Assembly: GCA_002311975.1 (NCBI GenBank)
Contig: DCAL01000053.1
Span: 1,660 to 10,616 of the forward strand
DNA from: Fidelibacterota bacterium UBA1134
GTDB lineage: Bacteria > Fidelibacterota > Marinisomatia > Marinisomatales > S15-B10
Direction of reading: 5' to 3'
Length of the DNA: 8,957 nucleotides
Part shown: positions 1 to 6,209 of the stretch, piece after piece
Layout: each line of letters starts with the position of its first letter
Position numbering within the stretch: the first letter of the stretch is position 1
Position numbers and translations under genes: made by a program
Notes under the pieces: model-generated
The model's database searches: none
What the model was told of the DNA's origin: nothing
The model's input: only the letters and a program-made list of their open reading frames with translations

Positions 1-1093
1 AATCTCTAAGACCGATCTTTCCAAGCAAAACTTTTCCTAACCACTACGCAATCGCAACAGGAATGAATGCTGAACATCACGGGATCGTATCGAACATGTT
101 CTGGGACCCGCTGTGGGATGAAGTGTACAGATTTTCAGATCGCGCCGCGGTTACAGACGCCAAGTGGTACGGCGGGGAACCAATCTGGATAACGGCGCAG
201 AAACAAGGTGTTAAAACAGCGTCATATTACTGGGTAGGGTCGGAAGCCCCCATCAGCGGTATCTTGCCCACATTCTTCTATTACTATGACGAGAGTGTCC
301 CTTTCGTCCGAAGAGTGAATCAGGTTGTTAACTGGCTTCAGCTTCCGGAAGATATGCGTCCTCACCTCATCCCCCTCTATTTCCACGAGCCGGACTGGAC
401 CGGTCATGAATACGGACCTGCCGTACCGGAGACCGGGCAGGCGGTCCAGAGGGCCGACTCAACGCTCGGACTGCTGCTGGCAGGGATAAATACACTCGCC
501 ATTGCTGACAGTGTAAACCTGATTATCTGTTCTGATCATGGAATGACTAAGATTTCCTCAGTACGGAGGATTTACCTCGCGGACTATCTTGATTTAGACA
601 ATATTGACATCATCGGGGGAGGCGAATTTTTATTTGTCAACTTGAAGCAGAGATCCCAACGTGGTATACTGGCTGCTGTTTTCTGACGTCATGCAATCAG
701 AAAGGTAGCACGGACGCTGAAAGCTGCCCATCCCAATATGACTACCTATCTCAAAGATGAAATTCCGGAGCGATGGCATTACCGTAATAATCGGTGTATC
801 CCGGAGATTCTTGTAGTGGCGGACGATAGATGGAGCCTTATTACGAAACCCCATGCGACTGCGGAAGGGGAGCGAACGCACGAAGAGACATTTTGGCAAA
901 GGGGATCACATGGCTACGATCACGCGGTCGAGACAATGCACGCCATCTTCTACGCCAGAGGTCCAGCCTTCAAGAAAGGGATCTCAATTCCAACACTCAG
1001 TAATATTCATATCTATTCCCTCATTGCCGAAATCTTGAACCTAATTCAGAGATTGACGGCAGTATCGATTCGGTGCGGATTATGCTGAAATAA
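1..1093 (+). pseudogene. Nucleotide pyrophosphatase/phosphodiesterase (NPP/alkaline phosphatase superfamily), 5'-truncated by the window and interrupted
   Basis: The reading frame is open from position 3 and begins with the NPP nucleophile block: SKTFPNHY, with the catalytic Thr codon at 30-32, followed by an ATG...HGIVSNMFWDP stretch. Further metal-site motifs follow: PDWTGHEYGP (Asp 393-395, His 405-407), SDHGM (Asp-His 534-539) and GSHGYD (His 909-911). The family hydrolyses phosphodiester or pyrophosphate bonds with two metal ions, usually in the periplasm or outside the cell. The first metal-binding Asp and any signal peptide lie upstream of the window. Two lesions break the frame. An in-frame TGA sits at 684-686, and homology resumes in the same frame with YLKDEIPERWHY. 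Near 1041-1048 one base appears to be missing: the natural C-terminus, IDGSIDSVRIMLK then TAA at 1091-1093, is in the next frame. Without the shift the protein would end at 1088 with an unrelated tail. Most likely a recent pseudogene; sequencing error or readthrough are alternatives. Family call is firm. Confidence 0.85.
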
Positions 1094-1128
1094 CGGTGAC
1101 AGAATTGTTGATTCCATACCGTCAATAC

Positions 1129-1209
1129 TTGAAGACAAGACTAGTAAGTCTTAAATTACTATCACTAAATAGCTTCACTACTATCTAATCAAAAAACCTT
1201 TAGTACAAT
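1129..1209 (+). promoter_or_regulatory. Candidate promoter region of the oxidoreductase gene, with a small inverted repeat
   Basis: The 154-base gap before the oxidoreductase is AT-rich. TACAAT at 1204-1209 matches the -10 consensus at 5 of 6 positions and would give a leader of roughly 30 nt, but I see no good -35 for it. A second candidate pairs TTGAAG (1129-1134) with TTAAAT (1151-1156), 16 nt apart. Between them lies a perfect 6-bp inverted repeat, AAGACT (1137-1142) and AGTCTT (1147-1152) around AGTA. The repeat could be an operator or a weak hairpin after the upstream gene; it has no T-run, so an intrinsic terminator is unlikely. No experimental support is implied. Confidence 0.3.
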
Positions 1210-1232
1210 CAAACGATTATTGAAAAAAACTG

Positions 1233-1238
1233 AAGGAG
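1233..1238 (+). promoter_or_regulatory. Ribosome binding site of the oxidoreductase gene
   Basis: AAGGAG lies 9 nt before the ATG at 1248 and is a near-ideal Shine-Dalgarno sequence. It fixes the start of the 411-residue protein. Confidence 0.8.
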
Positions 1239-1247
1239 AGAATTGTC

Positions 1248-2483
1248 ATGTCTACAGATAGTCAGATTGTGGTCATCGTTGGTGGCGCTGTGGCAGGCTC
1301 GGAGGCAGTATATCAGTTTACGGAGCGGGGTATCCGCTGCATTGTGGTTGAACAGAATGATCTTTCTTATGGGAAGATTGAGGATGGTCTCCCCAAGTGG
1401 CATGTGAAGCAGCGTAAGAAAGAGATGGAACTCATCGACGCTCGCATCGGCCATGAATTGGTCGATTTTGTGCCGAACACCCAGATAGGAAGAAATCTCG
1501 CCATGGAAGAACTTCTGGCACTGGGCTGCAGCGCTGTGCTCATGGCTAACGGTGCCTGGAAGGACAGGCCTTTCCCTGTCAAGGAAATTGAGCGATACGA
1601 AGGAGGGGAATTCTATTATCAGAACCCGTTTGTCTACTGGTATAATCACAATGAGCAGTCCTCCTATACAGGGGAACAGATAGAGGTAAAAGATAATGTC
1701 CTGGTTGTAGGCGGAGGATTGGCCTCCATTGACGTGGTGAAGATTCTGCAGGTGGAGCTTGTGTCGCAGGTCTTGAAGGGACGGGGAATTGAAATCGGTA
1801 CCATCGATCTTGAGCACAAGGGGATACCCAAAACTCTTGAGGAATTCAACTTGACTTGGGATGATTTGGAGCTTGAAGGCGCTTACCTCCTGTATCGTCG
1901 GAACGTGCGCAACATGCCGCTCGCCTCCTTCCCGCCGGACGCAACTCCTGAAAGGCAGCAGAAAATTCGCGATACCCGGGTAAAGATACTGAAGAAAGCT
2001 CAGGACAAGTACCTGTTCCGCTTCAAAGGTCAAACTCAGCCCGTCGGAATCATTGAGGAAGAGGGTAAGCTTGTTGGGCTGCGCATGATCGACAACGATG
2101 TGATCAACAACAAGGCTGTGTCCAAGGATGGGACGGAGCACGACGTCTACGGTTCCATGGTAATCAGTTCCATCGGGAGCATCCCTGAACCGATCGAAGG
2201 AATTCCTATGGAGTGGAACACCTACGACATCAAGGACCAAGAGACCGGAGAAGTCAAAGGGCTTCACAATGTTTTCGGTGTGGGCAATGCCATTACGGGA
2301 AAAGGGAACATCCGCGTCTCGCGTAATCACGCCAGGGAGGTGGCGGCTTACGTGGCTGACAAGCGGCTGCCTGAAAATGGCGTGGATGTGGGGGCCGTGC
2401 GTGAAAAAGTCTACTCTCTTCAGGAAAAGGCAGGATACGATGGTAACTATCCGGCTTGGGTGGACGCGAACGCGCGCGATTAA
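1248..2483 (+). CDS. FAD/NAD(P)-dependent oxidoreductase, GltD/ferredoxin-NADP reductase-like
   Basis: A 411-residue flavoprotein with two Rossmann nucleotide-binding domains. The N-terminal FAD motif is VVIVGGAVAGSEA (residues 8-20), with a strand ending in the expected acid E35. The second, NAD(P)-binding motif is VLVVGGGLASID (151-162). The FAD-closing C-terminal motif is VFGVGNAITGKGNIR (342-356). The middle, LPKWHVKQRKKEMELIDA followed by an EELL...AVLMANGAW stretch, follows the layout of the glutamate synthase small subunit (GltD) and adrenodoxin-reductase-like enzymes. The [4Fe-4S]-binding Cys-rich N-terminal extension of GltD is absent, and no glutamate synthase large subunit is nearby. 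It probably moves electrons between NAD(P)H and a ferredoxin or other partner in the cytoplasm, but substrate and partner cannot be read from the sequence. The middle glycine of the first GxGxxG motif is replaced by Ala. The gene is monocistronic, ends in TAA and faces the convergent gene at 2585. Confidence 0.85.
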   Translation: MSTDSQIVVIVGGAVAGSEAVYQFTERGIRCIVVEQNDLSYGKIEDGLPKWHVKQRKKEMELIDARIGHELVDFVPNTQIGRNLAMEELLALGCSAVLMANGAWKDRPFPVKEIERYEGGEFYYQNPFVYWYNHNEQSSYTGEQIEVKDNVLVVGGGLASIDVVKILQVELVSQVLKGRGIEIGTIDLEHKGIPKTLEEFNLTWDDLELEGAYLLYRRNVRNMPLASFPPDATPERQQKIRDTRVKILKKAQDKYLFRFKGQTQPVGIIEEEGKLVGLRMIDNDVINNKAVSKDGTEHDVYGSMVISSIGSIPEPIEGIPMEWNTYDIKDQETGEVKGLHNVFGVGNAITGKGNIRVSRNHAREVAAYVADKRLPENGVDVGAVREKVYSLQEKAGYDGNYPAWVDANARD

Positions 2484-2494
2484 TAAGGTATAGC

Positions 2495-2513
2495 GCAACA
2501 ATCCAACTGTTGC
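2495..2513. terminator. Weak hairpin between convergent genes
   Basis: GCAACA (2495-2500) and TGTTGC (2508-2513) form a perfect 6-bp stem with a 7-nt loop, 12 nt after the oxidoreductase stop. No T-tract follows on either strand, so it is at best a weak or factor-assisted transcription end. The rest of the 101-base gap (2484-2584) holds nothing else I can identify apart from a possible long-range pairing of ATAGCGC (2490-2496) with GCGCTAT (2551-2557). Confidence 0.25.
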
Positions 2514-2584
2514 CCCCGGCGTGCCCTCGTTCAGGATTTACGGGTGGAAAGCGCTATCTGTTGATACCACTCACGAAACTTTAG

Positions 2585-3316
2585 TCAGAAGGTGAGAGCA
2601 AGAGGCTTCTTGAATCCTGCGGCAAGGTAGAGTGAACGGACGTTGACGATATCCTTACTCTGATAAAATTCTTCCTCATAGCCGAGGATTAGATATACAT
2701 CTTTCAGGATATGAACATTCAGTTCGGCGGACAATTCATAACGGGACTGAACCGGCTGACCCAGCACAGGATCGCTGATCTGATAGAAGTATTCAAAATC
2801 AAGGGCCAGCGATGTTCTGGCAATATCGATATCCCAGAAGAGTGCGCCTTTCAGGTATGACGTTTTGCGGGTGTCGTTGAGGTAGTCGGACATATCGTAA
2901 GCGAGGGCCGTTTCAGTGGTAAGGTGAGTTGAGGGTAGATTAAATATGAATGCGCCGAATCCCTGGTTATAGTGATAGCGAATATTGAGACCCGAGGCTG
3001 AACTCTTTCTCAACGATGCGACGCTGAAGCGATAGAGTTTAGGAAACGCCTCGTACTTCTGGCTGGATTTGAATCGTCCTGTCAGCAGTGTTTCTCCGGC
3101 GCCAGAAATCCCCAGGATGCGCACATCATGAAAAGTGGTTTTCTTGACTCTCTTGATGCGGTAGAAACCGAGGCCGCCCCATTCATTCAGTTGGGCTGTT
3201 CCGGCCCGGGTGTAGTGAGTCCATTTGGGCAAGTTTTCCGCCTGCTCCTGTGAAAGGAGTGTCGAGACGAAAAGAGTCAGAGCGAAATAAAGAGGGCCCC
3301 GCACCGCCGGAAGCAA
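2585..3316 (-). CDS. DUF481-like outer-membrane beta-barrel protein
   Basis: A 243-residue predicted exported protein. Residues 1 to about 25 form a signal peptide, with the hydrophobic core LYFALTLFVSTLL. The rest is alternating amphipathic strands with many aromatic residues and ends LYLAAGFKKPLALTF, as expected for a barrel inserted by the BAM machinery. The pattern TSYLKGALFWDIDIARTSLA, then YELSAELNVHILKDVYLIL and GYEEEFYQSKDIVNVRSLYL resembles DUF481 ('salt-induced outer membrane protein', YdiY-like) proteins. Role unknown. Translation most likely starts at TTG (3316), one base after the TAG of the permease gene, with AAGAG 5 nt upstream; a GTG at 3304 is an alternative. The tight junction implies co-expression with the ABC exporter and perhaps translational coupling. 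The strand pattern supports an outer-membrane barrel well; the DUF481 assignment is from remembered family features and less certain. Confidence 0.7.
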   Translation of the reverse strand: MLPAVRGPLYFALTLFVSTLLSQEQAENLPKWTHYTRAGTAQLNEWGGLGFYRIKRVKKTTFHDVRILGISGAGETLLTGRFKSSQKYEAFPKLYRFSVASLRKSSASGLNIRYHYNQGFGAFIFNLPSTHLTTETALAYDMSDYLNDTRKTSYLKGALFWDIDIARTSLALDFEYFYQISDPVLGQPVQSRYELSAELNVHILKDVYLILGYEEEFYQSKDIVNVRSLYLAAGFKKPLALTF

Positions 3317-3317
3317 C

Positions 3318-4082
3318 CTAACTCTTGATGCGGTACCCTCTGTGGAACAGGAAGATACCGATTGAAGAAAAGAGCAACGTCATGAAAACTGATGCTATCA
3401 GCGAGGTGGAGAACGGTGTATCGCCTACCCCCAGGACGGATTGTCTCAGTCCGTTGATGAGATAGTAGATGGGATTGGCCAGGGATATAGTTCTCCAGAA
3501 GCCGGGCAGCATATCAATGGAATAGAACACACCGCCCAGAAAGATGAGAGGCGTAATAAAGAAATTCACCATTGTGGCAATATTATCCCAAGTCTCGGCC
3601 ATGATGCCGATGACCAGTCCTATACTTGAAAATGCCCACGACACCATGAAGATAATGAAAATCGCTGAGAAAGGGTTTTCTACTGGCATGCCGACGAGGA
3701 AGATTCCGAGAAACAATACGAGGATTCCGTTGACGAATCCTCTCACAGCGCCGCCGATGATGAAGGCGAGAGCCAGTTCCACATTGCTCAGGGGCGTGAT
3801 GAGCATATCCTGAATCTGCTGCAGCAGTTTCATCTGCAGCATGCTTGAGGCGGTATTGTTGTAGGCGTTGGTGATAACATTCATCATGATGAGTCCCGGT
3901 AGGATGTAGACCGTGTAGGGCACACCATCGATGGCTGTGATGCGGCGCTGGAGAGTGAGTCCGAAAATGATAATGTAGAGTCCCGACGAAATCAGCCCCG
4001 GAATCACCGTCTGACGATAGACAGAGAAGAAGCGTGTAACCTCCCGCAAGACCAGCGTCCTGAATCCAATCCAGTTAATCAT
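3318..4082 (-). CDS. yadH: ABC-2 type transporter permease, YadH-like
   Basis: A 254-residue integral inner-membrane protein with about six hydrophobic segments: about residues 27-44 (VIPGLISSGLYIIIFGL), 60-75, 105-130, 136-160 (IFIIFMVSWAFSSIGLVIG), 170-190 and 228-247. The conserved ABC-2 elements are visible: the N-terminal LREVTRFFSVYRQTVIPGL amphipathic region and the ANPIYYLINGLRQSVLG motif before the last membrane helix. Length and layout match E. coli YadH (about 256 residues) and NodJ-type permeases. It should pair with the ATPase encoded immediately upstream to export an unknown substrate. The ATG at 4082 lies inside the ATPase gene with an 8-nt overlap, and a GGGGAGAGG run a few bases upstream serves as ribosome binding site. 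Family call is firm; the gene symbol is by similarity only. Confidence 0.88.
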   Translation of the reverse strand: MINWIGFRTLVLREVTRFFSVYRQTVIPGLISSGLYIIIFGLTLQRRITAIDGVPYTVYILPGLIMMNVITNAYNNTASSMLQMKLLQQIQDMLITPLSNVELALAFIIGGAVRGFVNGILVLFLGIFLVGMPVENPFSAIFIIFMVSWAFSSIGLVIGIMAETWDNIATMVNFFITPLIFLGGVFYSIDMLPGFWRTISLANPIYYLINGLRQSVLGVGDTPFSTSLIASVFMTLLFSSIGIFLFHRGYRIKS

Positions 4083-5010
4083 TAATGCCTCTCCCCGTCG
4101 TGGCGACGAACACGTCCTCGAGACTCGCTTTGTTGATCTTCACTTCATGAATATGACATTCGTTGCTGCTAAGTGTCGCTATGATGTTGGTCAACTCTCT
4201 TTCCGGATTATCAACTGAGAAAATGAGGCGACCGCCGTCTGTCTCAGGCTCATAGACGAAGTCGAAACTGGACATTTTTGCTTCAAGAGAACCGTCCCAT
4301 CCGGACAGCGCTACTTCGATCATGCCCTTTCCCAGAGACCTGATCAGTTCTTGAGGTGTCCCTTCAGATACTATCGATCCATCATTGATGATGGAAACGC
4401 GCTCACACAACAGTTCGGCTTCCTCGATATAGTGAGTGGTCAGAAGGATCGTCTTCCCCTGCTGGTGCAGCTCTCTGAGGAAATCCCAGAGCATATGCCG
4501 GAGTTGCACATCCACTCCCGCCGTCGGTTCATCGAGGATGAGGATATCGGGATCGTTCACCAGCGCCTTGGCAATCTGGAATCTGCGCTTCATTCCGCCG
4601 GAGAGCTGCCGCATCTTGGTTCCCCTCTTCTCCGTCAGTCCAAACCGTTCCAGAAGCTCTTCCACCCTAGGCTGTGCTTCTTTCTTTGGAATCCCGTAAT
4701 AACCGGCCTGGAAAATGAGAAGCTTATCAATGGGAAAAAACCAGTCTGACGTGAATTCCTGTGGCGACAGTCCAATCTTTGAACGGGTGAAGCGGTAGTC
4801 CCGGATGATGTCCTTGCCGAATACGGAAACGGATCCTTCTTCCAGTCTTACGAGACCGGTGATGATACCGATAGTAGTTGTCTTCCCGGCGCCGTTGGGG
4901 CCTAGCAGTCCGTAGAACTCGCCGGGACGGATGGTGAGGTCTATGCCACGCAAGGCGATGGTGTCTTCGTATGACTTGTGGAGGTTCCTGATCTCAATGG
5001 CTGGAATCAT
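4075..5010 (-). CDS. yadG: ABC transporter ATP-binding protein, YadG-like
   Basis: A 311-residue ABC ATPase. Visible motifs in order: Walker A GPNGAGKTT (37-45), Q-loop in LSPQEF (Q84), signature LSGGMKRR (136-143), Walker B ILILDE (156-161), D-loop AGVD (164-167) and switch His in TTHYIEEAE (H193). About 100 C-terminal residues follow, typical of the CcmA/YadG branch, ending in a LEDVFV motif. The 'PQEF' Q-loop and 'DEPTAGVD' are close to E. coli YadG as I recall it. It hydrolyses ATP in the cytoplasm to drive the permease encoded by the overlapping next gene. The ATG at 5010 is 55 nt after the kinase stop and lacks a clear Shine-Dalgarno sequence. The upstream bases at 5017-5024, TAAATTTC on the minus strand, resemble a -7 promoter element, so a short-leader transcript of its own is possible. 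Confidence 0.92.
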   Translation of the reverse strand: MIPAIEIRNLHKSYEDTIALRGIDLTIRPGEFYGLLGPNGAGKTTTIGIITGLVRLEEGSVSVFGKDIIRDYRFTRSKIGLSPQEFTSDWFFPIDKLLIFQAGYYGIPKKEAQPRVEELLERFGLTEKRGTKMRQLSGGMKRRFQIAKALVNDPDILILDEPTAGVDVQLRHMLWDFLRELHQQGKTILLTTHYIEEAELLCERVSIINDGSIVSEGTPQELIRSLGKGMIEVALSGWDGSLEAKMSSFDFVYEPETDGGRLIFSVDNPERELTNIIATLSSNECHIHEVKINKASLEDVFVATTGRGIND

Positions 5011-5065
5011 GTCAGAGAAATTTAACTTGAATTGTTGGCATTAATAAGGATGACTGACCGAGGCA

Positions 5066-5926
5066 TCAGTGTAAATAGGCCGCCCCGAAGACACCGGCTG
5101 AGTCCCCAAGCTTATTCCTGACGATGGGTGTAACGAGGCTATCATTGAAGCAGTACTTCGCCACATAACCGGGACCTTCCGTGTAAAGAAAGTCTATATT
5201 GGACACGCCGCCTCCCAGCACGATTATGTCAGGATCGAGGATGTTGATGACGTTTGACAGCGCCATGCCGAAGTTATTCAGAAATTCTTCTTTCCATTGC
5301 TGAGGTGGATCTTGGGCGATCTCAGTGAGGGGAACTGTTTTACCGTGGAGACGCTTGTAGTGCTTTTCAAGCGCGGGACCGGAAATGAAAGTTTCCACGC
5401 ACCCACTTTTGCCGCAATAGCACTCATTCGTGCCGGGGTGGAGAAGAGAATGTCCCCACTCGCCGGCGATGTATTGATATCCTCGATGGACACGACCAGC
5501 GAAGCAGATTCCGCCTCCCACGCCGGTCCCCATGATGACGCCAAAAACGACATTATGTCCTTTCGCCGCTCCCAGCACCGCTTCTGCCTGCGTGAAGCAG
5601 TTGGCGTCGTTGTCCATGGCAACGGGCGTCCCCAGAACAGCCTCCACGTCTTCTTTGATGGGCTTCCCGATGAGACACTGAGTATTGCTGTTTTTCAATC
5701 TGTCACTGTCTCTTGAGAGAGCACCGGGCGTACAGACACCCACTCCTTCGATTGCTGAAGACTCTTGCGTCAGTTCATTGTAGAGTGACCCTATCTTGGA
5801 GATGATCTGCCGGTATCCAAGCTGGGATTCGGTGAGCACCCGCTTTCGATTCACCACGGCACCGGAACCGTCCAGGACAATGCCTTCAATCTTCGTGCCG
5901 CCTAAATCTATTCCGACTCGTAACAT
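5066..5926 (-). CDS. ROK-family sugar kinase (Mak/NagK-like)
   Basis: A 286-residue ROK kinase. The N-terminal phosphate-binding motif is VGIDLGGTKIEG (4-15), the catalytic Asp is D107 in DNDANCF, and the second phosphate loop is GTGVGGG (133-139). The ROK zinc site is present: EWGH with H159, then C-Y-C-G-K-S-G-C (C169, C171, C176). The block LKNSNTQCLIGKP before NDAN and the QAEAVLGAAKG after it resemble fructokinase Mak and N-acetylglucosamine kinase NagK, so it probably phosphorylates a hexose or amino sugar with ATP in the cytoplasm; the exact sugar is not determinable. I placed the start at the ATG at 5926. An upstream in-frame ATG at 5992 would add 22 residues encoded by a repeat-rich, non-conserved stretch. 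No helix-turn-helix is present, so this is an enzyme rather than a ROK repressor. It lies upstream of the exporter genes with a 55-nt gap and may or may not share their transcript. Confidence 0.88.
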   Translation of the reverse strand: MLRVGIDLGGTKIEGIVLDGSGAVVNRKRVLTESQLGYRQIISKIGSLYNELTQESSAIEGVGVCTPGALSRDSDRLKNSNTQCLIGKPIKEDVEAVLGTPVAMDNDANCFTQAEAVLGAAKGHNVVFGVIMGTGVGGGICFAGRVHRGYQYIAGEWGHSLLHPGTNECYCGKSGCVETFISGPALEKHYKRLHGKTVPLTEIAQDPPQQWKEEFLNNFGMALSNVINILDPDIIVLGGGVSNIDFLYTEGPGYVAKYCFNDSLVTPIVRNKLGDSAGVFGAAYLH

Positions 5927-5937
5927 TTTACCCAAGC

Positions 5938-5966
5938 GTGGAATGATGGATGAGTGGAATGATGGA
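5938..5966. repeat. Two direct copies of a 13-bp repeat upstream of the kinase gene
   Basis: GTGGAATGATGGA occurs at 5938-5950 and again, identical, at 5954-5966, separated by TGA (16-bp period). It lies just upstream of the preferred ROK kinase start. It could be an operator, a slippage-prone minisatellite, or one arm of a larger inverted repeat (see 5968-6056). Confidence 0.7.
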
Positions 5967-5967
5967 G

Positions 5968-6056
5968 AATTGGTAGGGGGAAGTTGCTGCATTATTCTTG
6001 TTCATGTCCTTGAACCTCCTCCATTAGTCCGCCAGCCAATTATCCACTGATCCACT
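5968..6056. repeat. Imperfect inverted repeat in the divergent intergenic region
   Basis: Reading the minus strand leftward from 5973 gives CCAATT, then TCCA, then TCCACT. Reading the plus strand from 6036 gives the same three blocks with the same spacing (CCAATT 6036-6041, TCCA 6043-6046, TCCACT 6051-6056). The left arm is 5953-5973 and the two 21-base arms agree at 16 positions, with 62 bases between them. The right arm contains its own direct repeat, ATCCACT at 6042-6048 and 6050-6056. Possibly a small dispersed intergenic repeat. Confidence 0.5.
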
Positions 6057-6143
6057 AATTTATTTTTCCGATCTTCTACCCTTGCCAGCCAGTTTTCATG
6101 GGAGCGAAGATAAAACAGCGGTGTGCCTTTGTCAATGACTCTG

Positions 6144-6190
6144 CTGACACTGAAAAATGTGATCTATAGTTCTCCTGTGGGTTAAATTTG
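6144..6190 (+). promoter_or_regulatory. Candidate promoter of the SDR gene
   Basis: Two alternatives are visible. TATAGT (6165-6170, 5 of 6 matches to the -10 consensus) is preceded by CTGACA (6144-6149), but the spacing is a short 15 nt. Closer to the gene, TAAATTTG (6183-6190) matches exactly the TAnnTTTG -7 element known from Bacteroidota; the matching -33 TTTG is not evident. Either would place the start of transcription just ahead of the ribosome binding site. Confidence 0.35.
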
Positions 6191-6194
6191 ATTT

Positions 6195-6200
6195 AGGAGG
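6195..6200 (+). promoter_or_regulatory. Ribosome binding site of the SDR gene
   Basis: A perfect AGGAGG, 9 nt before the ATG at 6210, fixes the start. Confidence 0.85.
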
Positions 6201-6209
6201 GAATATTCT

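Noticed and set aside
684..691. TGACGTCA perfect 8-bp palindrome
   Set aside because: It lies inside coding-derived sequence and such 8-mers are expected by chance; no promoter context.
684..730. Possible selenocysteine site at the in-frame TGA
   Set aside because: The position is not a catalytic residue in the NPP family, and I see no convincing SECIS-type hairpin just downstream.
1209..2501. A 430-codon open frame on the minus strand covering the whole oxidoreductase gene
   Set aside because: It is in codon register with the sense gene, so it only needs the sense gene to avoid TTA, CTA and TCA codons, which are often rare. The translation has no recognisable domain, and the sense gene has clear motifs and a ribosome binding site.
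4351..4749. A 132-codon plus-strand open frame antisense to the ABC ATPase gene
   Set aside because: Shadow of a gene with complete ABC motifs; no independent evidence.
5297..5716. A 139-codon plus-strand open frame antisense to the kinase gene
   Set aside because: Lies wholly inside the kinase gene, has no ribosome binding site and no recognisable domain.
5927..5992. N-terminal extension of the ROK kinase from an upstream ATG at 5992
   Set aside because: The extra 22 residues are encoded by the repeat region, do not resemble ROK proteins, and the ATG at 5926 gives the usual N-terminus directly before the phosphate-binding motif.
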